Positions 1 to 12,392 of a stretch of 64,000 nt of DNA are shown here, piece by piece. The DNA is taken from contig OW203761.1 in NCBI GenBank assembly GCA_934045905.1, positions 34,522,964-34,586,963 of the forward strand. The letters run 5' to 3'. The position numbers and the translations under genes are program-made. The first letter of the stretch is position 1, and every line of letters starts with the position of its first letter. The notes below the pieces were generated by a model that ran no database searches, was not told the origin of the DNA, and saw only the letters and a program-made list of their open reading frames with translations. This DNA comes from Leuctra nigra. Taxonomy: Eukaryota; Arthropoda; Insecta; Plecoptera; Leuctridae.

Positions 1-3000
1 TTACTTCAGTAGTGATCAAGAGGAGGATCCCAGAAACAGGAAAGGCTTGTTCGTCAGGAAGTTGAAGAATCTTGAAAAAGGTACCTACACACCTTTTTAT
101 AATTTAAAAATAAAAGTTGAAAGCTTGCACAATTGCAGTTCCATGCAGAAATAAAAGTATTGAAAATAAAAGAATAGAATTTCTTTGGTTTAGAAAAACT
201 GCAAGTAGGTAGGTACACTCAAAGTCAAACCAATTAAAACGGTAGGTATTCGAATCTACAAAATGTTGGGCGCAAGTGCTGATAGGAAACAAGAATGTAC
301 ATTAGTAGTTAGTACACACTTGAAGAATGGTTTTTCTTTTTGCAATAGGTATTAATGTATTAAGTAGTAGGATTTTGAACAAAATTCCAAAAAAATATTA
401 ATTATGTTTACCTACCTCCTGTCCGTTGTCTGATGATAGAATCAAGTGGGACCTAACGTAATAGAATAGTATAATGGGTTTCCTTAACCAAAAGTAGTGT
501 CTTATCAATATCTTGCTTGGTGCATGGCACACTTGTGTAGGTATGTAATTTTAGTTTTACGTTTCAGGTTTAAGAACTACTAATTTAGCACAAGAGAAAA
601 AAAATATGGCGGATCAAACTAGTCGAACAAAATTAAATAATTCACCGCACATGAGCCGTCATGAATTTGGTGACTTTCCAGTAGAAGATACAAAACTAAA
701 ATCCCGACTCGATGAACTGAAATACCTTAATTCCGGAAACAATGCAACCTATAATCCGAACAAAGATGAAGAAGCTGCGAAGGATGAATGGTTACTGGCA
801 AGCACAACAGATAATGAAATTGAAGCACAACCACAAAATAATTTACTTGATGAATTTGATGATGATAATGACAACGAATTGTCAAATGATACAGCAAGTG
901 AAGCCGGCACATACACAATTGATAGAGATATTCCATGCCTAGAGGAAGATCTTGCTCGACAGGAAATTGATAATGGTTAGTAAATCTTAAATTGTTTTTT
1001 CAAAACAGTTGTACTGCCCGTGTAGTCAGTACATTTTCTTTTTAACACATATTCCAGAGATCACTGAAATGTCAGCCTCAGCTCAGAACGTACCAGATAA
1101 TGACTTCAAGATGAGTTCTTGTCGTAATGGTTCAAACTGGATCAATGACTGGGCAACACAAGTAGCAGAGCACACTCATTATCAGCAAACAGAAATGCAC
1201 GTTTCTGGTTTACCTCCATTACCAGCTGAAAAGCACAGAGGTAAGCAACATATTGTTATTTATTTTTAGGTGTATTTAGTACAAGACAATAGTACAGTAC
1301 CTAATTAGCCTAGCATTGCCTCGTCACACCAATCACTTATCTTCTGATTGAATTTTCAAAATAGCTCCCTGTCAAGGTAGGTATTAGGTATATTTCAATG
1401 GCATGGCAAAGAACTGAGATTTAATGAGTGAGTTAGGTATTGCCATGTTTTTACCATTTGCAGCAGCGGTTCATTTTTTGGTTTTCACATAAAAATATTC
1501 AAAGTCAATTATTAGAGATTACACACATTGGACAAATAAATTCATGTAATATTGGTACCTACTATTGAGTCCTATAGAAGCAAAACTTGCCTTATCCTGA
1601 TTTTCTAATCTCGGAAAGGGAGAAAAACATTGACTTACAGGTCATCGGTTTGAAGAAAAATTCATAGTGTAAATTTTGAAATAGGAGCTTTTTCTTGTCT
1701 TTCTACACAAAGAGCAAACAAAATTTTAACCAAAACAAAATTGTATACCTACCTAACCATTTCATGGCCAAAGCATTTTGGGCAACGAAAGTTTTGAATT
1801 ATAATATCAAAGTGGTAAATGTTACTTATTATTACAGAAAAAAAGTTCTGAAATCACAATTTTTAATTTTTATAAGTATTTCATTAAATTACTCTTTATT
1901 TATTTGTAATTATTTGTGATACCTACCTAACTCTCCAAATTATGTTAAAAATTCATGGAAATCTTGTAATAGGTATCATTCCTAACCTATGGAGAAGGCA
2001 AGTTTTGTGTCCAAAAAGGTGTTCTTTACTTAGTTTTGTTAGTGAATTGGTGTTGGTTGGTGATTTTTTAACTCGTAAGTTGCCGATCAAGATTGTGAAC
2101 AATAATTAGCTAAGAAGACAAGGCGAGTTTTGATTCTATAGGACTCATTAACTTTAAATGTGTACTTAGTGGCATTTCCATTTTGTGATTTTCATACACT
2201 TTTAAAGTCATCATGTGTAATCTTTATTTAGGTTGACTTCAGGAGTAATTCCAAATGAAATCGATCTTTATTTCAGATTTTTTTCGGCGACCTTCTTTGA
2301 TTTTAAATAATGAAATTTGCACATTTAATCAAGTCATATCAAAGAGTTATTGAGACTTTTCAGAATTTTACACACCTAATTCTCTGAGTTATGGTGTCAG
2401 CACACTTTTGCCCGGCAAACAGAGTGTGCCAAATTTCCTTAAAATCGGTGAAGGTTACCAAAAATTGTTGCTCGATTTCATATGGAATTACCCACAGATG
2501 GTTATTAGTTAGTGTAATTTGATGAATTCTTTCAGCCTCTACCACTTTAACAACTCGTATTCCATCACCAATTCACAGTCCGATACTCCCTCCCTCGGGG
2601 CGTCGCCACACCCCCCACTCTCCAACTCGTCCTCCCCACTTGGCCGATGAAACCGAGTCCTACCTTCGAGCAACGGAGTCCGTCATGACGGCCATGCAGG
2701 CTAGAATGAGTCTATCGCGAGACTCGGGCAGCGAGTCTGATGTCGATATGCCACAGAAGGTGGCAGACCGTGGGCACAGTTTGGGCGATAGACGCTCAGT
2801 GCAGCGTCAGTCCAGCGGAGCGTCGGATGGTAGTCCCCACCACATGATCAAGCGGGTCGGCCAATCGGACAGTGGGAGCGAAGCAAGTGACTTGAAAGCG
2901 AAGAGGGAGGAGCCACCACTTTTGAAGTACAACCGCGCTTTTAGGTACTGGTGGTGGGAACTATATTTTCGTGCATTCTTTTAACAATAATTGTTAAAAG

Positions 3001-6000
3001 AATTAATTTAGCAATAACCTTGAATCTATATATTATACTTTTGGGCAAGGTATTTCATTAAAAATGCTCATACTTAAAGAAAATACATTGCTATATCTTA
3101 TTGTAGTATCTACCTACCTACATATTTCAAAAATCTCGTTCATATTTATTTTGAAATGTATTACTGTAAGAATATCTTGGATTTCTCTTAGTTCTTGCCA
3201 TGTTGATGAACAATTGATGCATTCAAGATATTATGATTTGTGTGGCGCTTTACAGTGAGGTTATCAGCGCCTTCCTTCATATAACATATTTAAATTACTC
3301 ATGTAATAAAAGCTCAATAACAAAAGCTCAGCATAATCTATGTTCAACCTTTGAGAAGGTTCGATACCATTTGATATTTGTTTGACCGAGGTACATTCAT
3401 TTAAAAGTTATAGCTTGGTACAAAATTTTAGAGGTGAGCACATGAGTGATTTTCTACTTGCATGCGGTCACGTCACGCGGATACGTATTGCACTCACTCA
3501 CGCGGGTTCAGCATTGCGCTCACGATCACGCACACTCATGAGGAAATTTGATAGATTCAATTCGCGCTTACTCATGAATTACAACTTGCACACACTCACT
3601 CATGTTGATTTGAAAGGTTCAAAATCTTTTGCTTTGTTTGGCTGAGGTCCTTATGGAACAAAATCATCAATCCTTTATGGAATGATGTTATGCATATGAA
3701 CTGTAAATTAAAAGATTTGACCACCCCATCGGAAATGTAAAATGTAGTAGTTTGAGTTTGAGTTTGAGTTTTTTCGAATGTAGTTTGAGAAATGTTAGCC
3801 ACAGATCACTTTTACATTGCTTTTACCCAATAACAAAATTCATAAAATAATAATATTTGCTTATCAAGGGTCTTCAAATTAGTCGATAATTTAAATATAA
3901 CAGTTGTAACTTTCCTGAATTCTGAAACCAGTTGGAGATTTCGCTGTGGCTGCTCTCACGTTAACGTGAGCCTGAAATCGTCTCGTTTTCATGCGAAAAG
4001 TCACGTGATGCGCATGACGTCATTTATTGGGCCAATCTAAGAAAAAAACTCTATGGGTAGACAAATTCGAACTTGCAAAAATTAAAGCTGGGCAACTTTA
4101 AAAAAATCTATGGTTAGGCAGAATTAAAACTTGTGAAAATGTCAAAATAAAAAAGTACAACCGGGACCGGATTCGAACTGGGGCCTCCTTGCACCATTGT
4201 CCAGTGGGTTGGTTGCTTTTCGTCGTTCTTAACCACGTCATGAATAAACACTGTGTGACCTTGAATGTGACGTTTTCGCGTGAGAGCGCCTCACGTTAAC
4301 AAGAGAGCAGACACTATCTTGAGATTTGATTGAATGAGTGCTCGCTCATCGACGTATGTTATGTATGGTATGTTTCCAAACAATATTTTTTATCAATGAT
4401 TCATATGTTGAGTTAAAGAAACTTATGTTTGCCTCATAAGCCTCATAAAGTTCGTTCACTGTAAGAAATGATCCGCAATGGCGGCCATGTAATTACTTTT
4501 TTTTTGTCTGGGGCTTAACATCGCATTGTTCTGCAGCGAGGCTAATGGAGATTACTACTGTAGTCTAGCAAACAATTGTATACCTACACATGTAAACTAA
4601 ATATCAATATAATAATCAAAAAATAAATGCAACTGTAGATAAAAAATTTATTAATTTTATTGAATTTTTCTAATATTTTCTACTATTAAAAATTGTGTAT
4701 GATATAATTTATACGATTTCAATAAAACAAAGAAGAAAGTCTTACCATTGACAGGACAGTGTTCACTTGAACCGTGAACGACCAAAACGACAGAAATATT
4801 CTAACAGTGAACAAACTTTACCTAATTCATAAATTGTGATGTCAAAATAAGAGAAAAAATGAGAACTATAAGGACTGCAGTTATGCACTTACAAAGTCAA
4901 ATTTACACATAGTGTTGGACCACCTTAAATTTATTGCTATAGTACGAAAGATCTGTAAATTATAGAATGATTGTGTTTTATCTGTTCTTTTCTATTCTTT
5001 CCAGTTTGAGACGAGCTCGACTGGATGCTGATCCAGTTCCTGCTCCAGTAGTTGACAGTAGGAAAAAAATAGAACCAATCTCAAACTCCATTTTTAAGCC
5101 TAAAAAACCCATGGAGCCATCTAGGCCGAATGTTCCATTCCAACCTCGGGCCACCAAATCATCCAGCCCGAAACGTGAGCCAGCAAAAACATTCTCTCGT
5201 ACGGATTGTGGAAGATTTAGCGTCCGTACACCCAAGACTACTCCACAAGTAAGACATTGTTTCCTACTATGTTTGGATTTATAAGTAGGATTCACGAAGA
5301 TTCATAAACTTATATGAATCTTTTCTGGAAGAGTATGATCCACACATTTTTAAATAAATACATTTTGAACTGCTGAAATGATGTATACTTTGTTGAATGT
5401 ATATATGCTGGATTACTAAAGCAGGCTAAAATCAGATGCCCAAGGCATTGCCCGAAAACCATGTATACGTACCATTTTTACCATGACGTCCTTTATGCAC
5501 AGCTCCTTGTACATGAAGGTAGGTACATGTTTAATAATTGACAGGTTTATTTAATACGCAAGTGATACGGGATCATACCTAACTTTATTTTGGGAAAGAA
5601 AGGCGAGGGAATCTGGATCCTTTACTTTCTTTTCTATCAAATGTTTTTATCATACCAAAAAAATAAAGCATATATTTATGTAGGTAATAAATAATTGAAG
5701 TACTACAGGGGCTGGATTCACAAACTTGTATTATCTGCTAATACGCATTATCTTTCGATTTAATATCAAAACCACCATTTTAAATGAAAGATAATACGTA
5801 TAAGGAGATAATACTTCTTTGTGAATCCAGCCCCAGGTACCTATATAATTTTTTATACTTGGATACTTTTTCTTGTAGCCATTGACTTCAGCAAAGCTTG
5901 CTCCAGCTGTTAAGAAAGATGCCAAAAAGGATGGGAAGAAATCTGGTGGCCGCAGTAACTCAACATTGTCATCACGTGAAGTGGAATTTCAAAATTGGAA

Positions 6001-9000
6001 GCGGAGAAAAAGTTATGATCCAATGAAAGCTGCCGCCGAAGGAAAGAAGAAAGATGCAGCAAAGAAAGCAACATTCAACAACAGCATGACACAATCCTAC
6101 ATTGCAGCCGAGGAATTATCCCCGAGGTAAAATTAAATTAAAAATAAATTAGTAGGTAATTAGTAGGCCTTTCTTTGAAATATTGTGATATTATGTAGAA
6201 CAGCGTAGGCAACACATAAACCTGGCAATGGAAATAGCACATGAAATGTTCAATAATGTGAGTGTAATTTACCTCTTACACTGAACACTATAATAATTTA
6301 TGTTGGGAGTAAACGTTGTGCACTTTCTGCATCTCTGTGTGCAATCACTGTACAATATGTCCTATTAATCAAGTCTTCACCCCTATAGCGCTCTCAGAAT
6401 ATTTCTCTAGTATAAGTAGTAGCTGTAGTACTCGTCCAACTTTTCTTGAAATAGGCCACCACAGACTTACAGAAATCCAATGTCATCTCGTAAGACGCAT
6501 TGGCCTATTTCTTTTCATATACAATGGAAGATAGAGTATTACATACATTAGCAATATATACATTGATTATATAACGAAGTGAAAAAGAGTACTAGGTACG
6601 TACATTACTTTACTTTTGATGACTGCACGAGATATTGAATTGGTCCAAATTATTTTACCTACCTACCAAAATAGAAATAACTGGCGCCATCTACGTATTG
6701 GTAATATCTATACTTTTCTGTCACTTCCTCCAGTCATCAGAGTTCTGTTCTCCGCTCGGCTTCGTTCCACGGAACATTAGGCATGAGTGGCTTGGCTCCG
6801 AGATGTTTGTCTTCCGAAGAAGAAGTGACAGCTGAAGAAGATGATGACTCGCCCACTAACGAGTACCCACATCCTCTGGCACCTGTCATGGGCTCTCCCG
6901 CAAAGGTAGAATCTACAAGTTACTTAGATGTCAATATATTCTTTGCACAAATCCATCAGATTCACTGTAGTCTAAATCTTATATTGAAAACCACCATGCA
7001 TTGCATCCAATAAAATAAGTTTTTAATTTCAGTCTGCCTGTGATGGGGCATTTGGTGGGAGTCGAGCCTCGTTACACAGTACTGCTTCCAATTCTTCTCT
7101 CAAAGGAAGATCAAGGCCGGAAGCTCTCGACAGTTTAGTGATGGCTGCTCTCTGTGGATTGGCCAACAAACTACGTGGGCGTTCGTGCAATTTATTAAAG
7201 AAGTTGAGGTGAGCATGTCTTGCCCTTGGTAATACGAAAGTCTCATTATTTTCTTTGTACAATAAGTCAATAACTTGTAAATATCAATGCAAATGTTGGT
7301 AACAATGATGAATGACAAACACACATAGGTAATTTCAACCCTTGGGCCTCCCTCTCGATAGACATCCTCCTAAAATCAGATCCCAAAGGATGAAGAAAAA
7401 TTAAAAATTTTCATTCATAAAAATTAAATTCAAAAAATAGGTAGTACCTATAGTGGCCAGTGGGACATTTTGGCATGAAAAAATAGTGTGTAATTGTCAG
7501 TACTTTGATGTCATTTCTAAAGCCCCATTTACACGGTGCAATTTCTTGAACAACTTTTGTGTCACAAAAGTTCTGCACATGTGCAGATTCCCTTTATCAT
7601 CTCAAAAGTGATACTGCACACGAGCAGAACCTCTGTGGCACAGAAGTTGTTCAAGAAATTGCACCGTGTGAATGGGGCTTAAGTCAACAAAAATGTGTAC
7701 CATGGTGAAGACTTGGTTGATGTAGATTTATTTTGTTTTAAAACAAAAATATAATTTAAAATTCGATTTTTTTTATCAATCTTTGTAAATTGATTCCTTG
7801 AAGGCCATTCATCCCACAACAAAATTAATATGTACCATCACTGCATTCTGGTGTAATAGAGCCGTAATAGAATAATTTTTTTTCTGAGATCTAACTTGGA
7901 GGAGACTACCGTACCTGTATTAGTAGTAGGTAGTGCTTTGTCAGATTTAAATTTAATGTGAATGTTGGATGCACAAATTACTGTTTTTTTATCTAGATAC
8001 CTGTATGAAGAAGATGTTGACAAGAGTGAGCAGCTCAGTGCAATTATTGATTTGTTGGAAATGCCAGGCAATTTGGATTCACCTCAAAACAAGAGCCAAT
8101 CCAAGGAACTGTCTGAAACTTTAAAAAACATGAAACGACTTGAGAGTGTCATTCATGGTAAGTTCATGTCATAATAAATCTGTATTAGTATTTCACCAGC
8201 TTGGCTCGAGTTACATGCGTTTCTTCGGCTGTTGTGAAACCGATCCGGTTTGAAAAGAACATATTTTTACAAGAGTACCGCAGACATGTGGCACATCTCA
8301 CATTTGAAATTGTGTGTTGTTCAAACCAATCTGGTTTCGCTGCAGCGGTAAAATGCAGAGCTTGGCTGCGGCCTTACCATTAAATCAGGGTTTGTGCAAA
8401 CAATTTTTTTTGTAATTGCTTACGACAATTATTAAGGAATTTCTTTCAAATATCTCATTAATGGGAATTTGAGCTACTCATTGAAACTAAATTGGAACTT
8501 TTCACTCTACTAGTGGAATTTTCTTTTGAATATTAATTGACAATACAATCATAACTATCTGTACATCATAGTTAGAAGGCCCAAGACATTTTTATTGTTC
8601 ACCACTTAGAAACCATGTAATCAAGCTCTGTTAATTGCATTTTGACTGGAGTCGAGAAATATAGAACAGGTACTTCTTGGAAGTATTCTCATTCCAAATG
8701 ACTGTTTCACCAGTACAAATGAGATTAGACGAAGGCAGACTCTGCCTGGCCACTCTATAACCCCCCCTGACACCCCCTCTGTCTTAGGTCAGTGCATAGT
8801 GAGCAGTCACTAGTCAGTGATTGAAATGGGCTTCCACCCCTGGGTCCAGATATATTCGGAGAAATGTATTCTTCATCTTTGGCATTGACGTCATTGTTAC
8901 AAATCGGCAATCTCCTTTATCACTAAAATCAAATCTTTTGAAAAACTCAAAATTTTAAAGAGGAAAAAAAATAATACTTTGAATTCAATACTTATTAGTT

Positions 9001-9889
9001 ATTACTTAGGTAATTCTGTACAGACTACAGAGGTAGAAGGAAAGAAGGAAATTTTCTCGATTTTGCATTGCACACATTTGGAATGATGTAATCATGTAGT
9101 AGTTATTATTTGACAGATGTCATCAAATACAATTATATTGAAATATACTTTTAAAAAACGACTCATATCGCCATTACAAATATTATTGGATGACGGCAAA
9201 AATACTGGTTTGTTAGCTCACTTCAAGAATCGTTAAAATGGACTTCCATCCTCCTACCTCTAAGATACATAATTAATAATTCAAAGTGGGAGTTACCTTG
9301 ACACTTTCATCTCCAAAAAAATGAGAAAATGAGCGAAATGAGATCATGATCATTCGTACATGCTTACAAAGTCGGCATCGGGACATTAAGGTACGTTTAC
9401 AGTTTGACGCGCTGATGCGCTGACATTCAGTGCTGAAAGTTGAACATAGTTTATTGTTTGACCTTGAATGCCCAGCACTCAGCTTTGAGCCACTTGATTG
9501 GCCAGCATCGCCGCGCTGAACGTCAGTTATCAAACTGTAAACGTTGCTTTAACAGTTCGACGTTAGGGCCAGCAACCTTGACTGCTGGTCAATTAGGTAG
9601 CTCAACGTCGAGTGCTGGCGGTCAAGGTTCACAGCTAGCGCCGAACTGAGAACGTACTTTTAGCATCAGACCCATGCTGTGCTAAAAACAGCATATCCTG
9701 TTTGTAAATGTTCAGTTCTAAAAGGTTCGAAATTCAAGGTTTGCACAACCCTAGGAATATAAGAAAAAGAAAGTGACCTTCTTTATATTTGATTCATCTT
9801 ACTATTAATTGTTTACATTTTCAGTGTTGGATGAAGTTCTATTTGATGATGAAGATTTCGATGAATTGGATGCTGAAAACTTCCAGTGA
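1..9889 (+). CDS. CEP170: CEP170/CEP170B-family centrosomal protein, C-terminal part (10 exons, 5' end outside window)
   Basis: Exons with matching phases: 1-80, 568-975, 1058-1240, 2536-2944, 5005-5248, 5879-6126, 6734-6905, 7033-7208, 7997-8157, 9825-9889 (stop TGA at 9887). All introns are GT-AG, and the reading frame is continuous for 714 codons. Landmarks resembling vertebrate CEP170/CEP170B, in order: SEAGTYTID (exon 2), NWINDWATQV followed by LPPLPAEKHR (exon 3), an acidic ETESYLRATESVMTAMQAR stretch with SGSESDVD (exon 4), NRAFSLRRARLD across exons 4/5, EFQNWKRRKSYDP (exon 6) and an SSEEE patch (exon 7). The tail is acidic (LFDDEDFDELDAENFQ). The N-terminal FHA domain of the family would lie upstream of the window. 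CEP170 proteins sit on subdistal appendages of the mother centriole and on spindle microtubules. The protein is Ser/Lys-rich and mostly disordered. Family assignment rests on motif order recalled from memory; the choice between CEP170 and CEP170B is not meaningful in an invertebrate. Confidence 0.85.
3950..4310. mobile_element. MITE with CTGCTCTCACGTTAACGTGAG-like ends
   Basis: Inverse termini at 3950 and 4310 share CTGCTCTC and GTTAACGTGAG with a few mismatches over about 50 bases. A tRNA-like B-box (AGTTCGAATCC, minus strand) lies inside but no cloverleaf forms. CEP170 intron 4. Confidence 0.55.
4497..4550 (-). mobile_element. SINE 3'-end fragment
   Basis: On the minus strand this reads CATTAGCCTCGCTGCAGAAC.. 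GTTAAGCCCCAGACAAA, almost the same as the 3' end of the SINE at 36760-37030. Confidence 0.7.
5708..5834. mobile_element. Foldback MITE in a CEP170 intron
   Basis: Arms GGGGCTGGATTCACAAA..TATTATCT and inverse (5708-5746, 5796-5834). It ends 44 bases before the acceptor of the exon at 5879. Confidence 0.75.
7521..7679. mobile_element. Foldback MITE, TAA duplication (PIF/Harbinger-like)
   Basis: Arms of roughly 60 bases starting AGCCCCATTTACACGGTGCA, with the inverse at the right end, flanked by TAA at 7518-7520 and 7680-7682. A 3-bp TWA duplication is the PIF/Harbinger habit. CEP170 intron. Confidence 0.75.
9029..9261. mobile_element. Foldback MITE family C, copy 1
   Basis: Ends AGAGGTAGAAGG and inverse CCTCCTACCTCT, with subterminal GACTTCCATC. 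The internal sequence matches 54753-54971 in order. Last CEP170 intron. Confidence 0.65.
9390..9549. mobile_element. Foldback MITE, TAA duplication
   Basis: Ends GTACGTTTACAGTTTGA and inverse, flanked by TAA on both sides (9387-9389, 9550-9552). A second, weaker inverse end (AAGTACGTTCTCAGTTCGGC) lies near 9660, suggesting two related elements fused. Last CEP170 intron. Confidence 0.65.
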
Positions 9890-10521
9890 TATTATTAAAT
9901 ATATCGTCTAAAGAAAACAAAATGTGTGCTATAAATGTGTTAACGGTATTAATCTATGTGTACTCATAAGCATTAAAATCCCTTCAAGCTTTTGTGTGTG
10001 GTAATCCAAATGCAGTTATATTGAAATTTATAATACATGTTATTCTGCCGTAAGATGGGAGATTTGGGTGTTTGGGTTAATTTGGTGCAAAATTGTGATT
10101 TGCAACAGTTCATAAATTGAAAAACAACTATGAAAACATAGGAAATGAAATATACATTACACCCAAATCTTCCATCTACTCTGGAGGTCAATTCTTGAGA
10201 ATACACATTTTGAAACTGTTAACGTTTGCATTGAAAAAAGTTTTAAACCATGAAAATGTGTATCAAAGCATAAAAGCTCAAGAATGGGCTTTTTGAATGT
10301 ATTTCAAAAGTACCTGGCTGCATACGAATGTTAAGGAAAAAGAGTATTATTTTCATAGAAAATATTGTTTAGTACTGTTAAGTTATTAATTTTGATAATG
10401 TAAAATTATTATTGAAATGTGCTTTTTCCAAATTCTCTTCATAGTGTAGTTACTAGTTGCCAACTGTTGTCAAGGTGTTCTCAATTTATTATGAAGTATG
10501 TCAAATTCTCGAGTATGATGC

Positions 10522-10824
10522 AATAAATGTTCAATTAATCCTCACAGAAAATTTTGATTAATTCACCCATCGACTTCACAATTCTAATTCAAATAAATAA
10601 TAAACGCTGGAATGTATGCTCGAGTCCCTGGTTTGAGTCCGATAATCCAACATTTGGGAAATGTTTAACAAATACAAATTGCAATAAATTTACCTTTTTA
10701 CTAATATTTAGGCAGAATATTCATGTGTTCATACATTTGAAAAAATGTCAAATATTTCTGAAATTCTCTAGACGGTAATATTATATTTTTTTACCCAAAA
10801 TATTTCCTGTATTCTGTCAATAAA
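10522..10824 (+). promoter_or_regulatory. Candidate poly(A) signals for the CEP170-like transcript
   Basis: AATAAA occurs at 10522-10527 and again at 10819-10824, about 630 and 930 bases after the CEP170 stop codon. Either would fit a 3' UTR in the 1.7-kb gap between the two tail-to-tail genes. Nothing else in 9890-11560 looks coding. The choice of site is inference. Confidence 0.4.
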
Positions 10825-11561
10825 GAAACTAAAACTACAGTACCTTCCTAACCTACTCTACCAATGGGTGTGAGAGGTAAAAAAGAGATTTATGTTGCTA
10901 ATATTGAATCGCTTATATTGCTATTGAATTCCGAAACGGATTATGATCATCGATTTCGATTGGGTATTTAATAAAACATGTAACAAAAAGATTTTGCTGT
11001 GCACATTCTTCAAACATATGAATGCAAACTATTAATTTATTGATTGGTGCTTACTGCTTACATATGAAGAGTTACAATTAAATAAAGTCTTCTAGCATAT
11101 TGATTTTAAAATAATGAGTACTTAAATTTAGGTCAAACATAATGTTATTTTTACTTCACTTACGAAATCGACAGATTCGAGAAGTATTGCTAAATTACTT
11201 CTACTTTTTGAAGGATGGAATGTATGTATATGAACTACAAATTTAAATGAGGTAAAAAAATCTTTTAAATTTGCAGTTCATATTCATAACATCATCCCAT
11301 CTGAGATTATCAGAAAATTTCTACATTTCAAAGATGGAATGTATGTTGCATGTATAGACGGTATAGACTGCAGTAGAGTTTAGAGAACCTATAGGTAGGT
11401 ACCTATATAACATCATTATTCATAACATATCTAATTAATCAATTACGATAAATAATTAAAAGCATTACCAATTAGCATAGGTACAACTACACATGTACAA
11501 CAGTGATAAAAGGTTTCATTACCTGAATGATTAGGCAATTGAAGACTTCGAGCCGTAGTAA

Positions 11562-12392
11562 CTATGAGTCGCTAAAATCGCTGTCTGTAGCCAAGTCTTC
11601 GAGTGTGAGCGGTTTATGCAAATCACGTTCCTTTGGGCTGAGCAGGTGAGGACTTGGTATATCTAGATGGGGAATCGGACACATATTGTGAGGATACTGG
11701 TTCAGGGGATGGAGATACATGTCGTTGCGATTCGTGCGCGGGCTGATGTTCGTAGGAAGGTTCTGGATGTCGATCATATCGTGATTCTGGTCGAGGTTCG
11801 TAACTACTGGCTGGGTCCACCTTGTATTGGGGCTCTTGTTGTGGTCGAGTCTCGTACTGGGGTTCTCGATGGGGCTGAGTATCATACTGAGGTTCTCGAG
11901 TCTCGTACTGGGGATCTCGTTGCCGGCGAGTCTCATACTGGGGATCTTGTTGTGGCTGGTTGTTGTACTGGGGCTCTTGATATGAATGAGTTTCATACTG
12001 TGGTTCTGCGGTGGGTTGGGATTCGTAAAGTGGTTCTTGGTCATGTTGGGTATCGTACTGGGGTTCTTGGTCAAGCTGGGTATCGTACTGGGGTTCTTGG
12101 TCAAGTTGGGTATCGTACTGGGGTTCTTGGTCAAGTTGGGTATTGAACTGGGGTTCTTGGTCAGGTTGGGAATCGAACTGAGGTTCTCGGCCAGGTATGG
12201 TATCGTACTGGGGTTCTTCATATAACTGGGACTCGTACTCTGGTTCCTGGTCTGCCTGGGTATCGTATTGCGGGTCTTCATCCGGCTGAGTCTCGTACTG
12301 ACGCTCTCCGACTGTCTGACTCTCATATTGTGGCTCAGATTCTGGTTCAAATTTAGTTTCGGACTCGGGGTTTGTGGTGTATGTGTCGTGTC
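11562..12392 (-). CDS. SDCCAG8: SDCCAG8 terminal exon with about 17 decapeptide repeats; two overlapping open frames
   Basis: In the frame reached from exon 17339-17257, the exon encodes tandem units of the type QYDTQLDQEP (with QYETQ, QFDSQ, QYNNQ variants), spanning about 11810-12336. A Tyr/Pro/His-rich tail follows, ending SPAQPKGT with a stop at 11623-11625. Differences between units often fall at third codon positions of this frame (ccc/cct/ccg, gaa/gag, cag/caa), which favours it as the translated one. The phase-0 frame is also open from the acceptor down to a stop at 11562-11564. It ends in an acidic tail, LTLEDLATDSDFSDS, that looks like a genuine C-terminus. It could be reached by joining exon 17525-17390 directly to this exon. 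Confidence 0.65.
   Translation of the reverse strand, partial: DTTHTPQTPSPKLNLNQNLSHNMRVRQSESVSTRLSRMKTRNTIPRQTRNQSTSPSYMKNPSTIPYLAENLSSIPNLTKNPSSIPNLTKNPSTIPNLTKNPSTIPSLTKNPSTIPNMTKNHFTNPNPPQNHSMKLIHIKSPSTTTSHNKIPSMRLAGNEIPSTRLENLSMILSPIENPSTRLDHNKSPNTRWTQPVVTNLDQNHDMIDIQNLPTNISPRTNRNDMYLHPLNQYPHNMCPIPHLDIPSPHLLSPKERDLHKPLTLEDLATDSDFSDS

Noticed and set aside
4141..4240. Possible tRNA on the minus strand with GTTCGAATCC
   Set aside because: Only a B-box-like match; the T-stem pairs poorly and no D or anticodon arm forms.
11667..12225. Plus-strand ORFs rich in LGFLVKLGIV repeats
   Set aside because: They are antisense to the SDCCAG8 decapeptide array; the periodicity comes from the 30-bp repeat.
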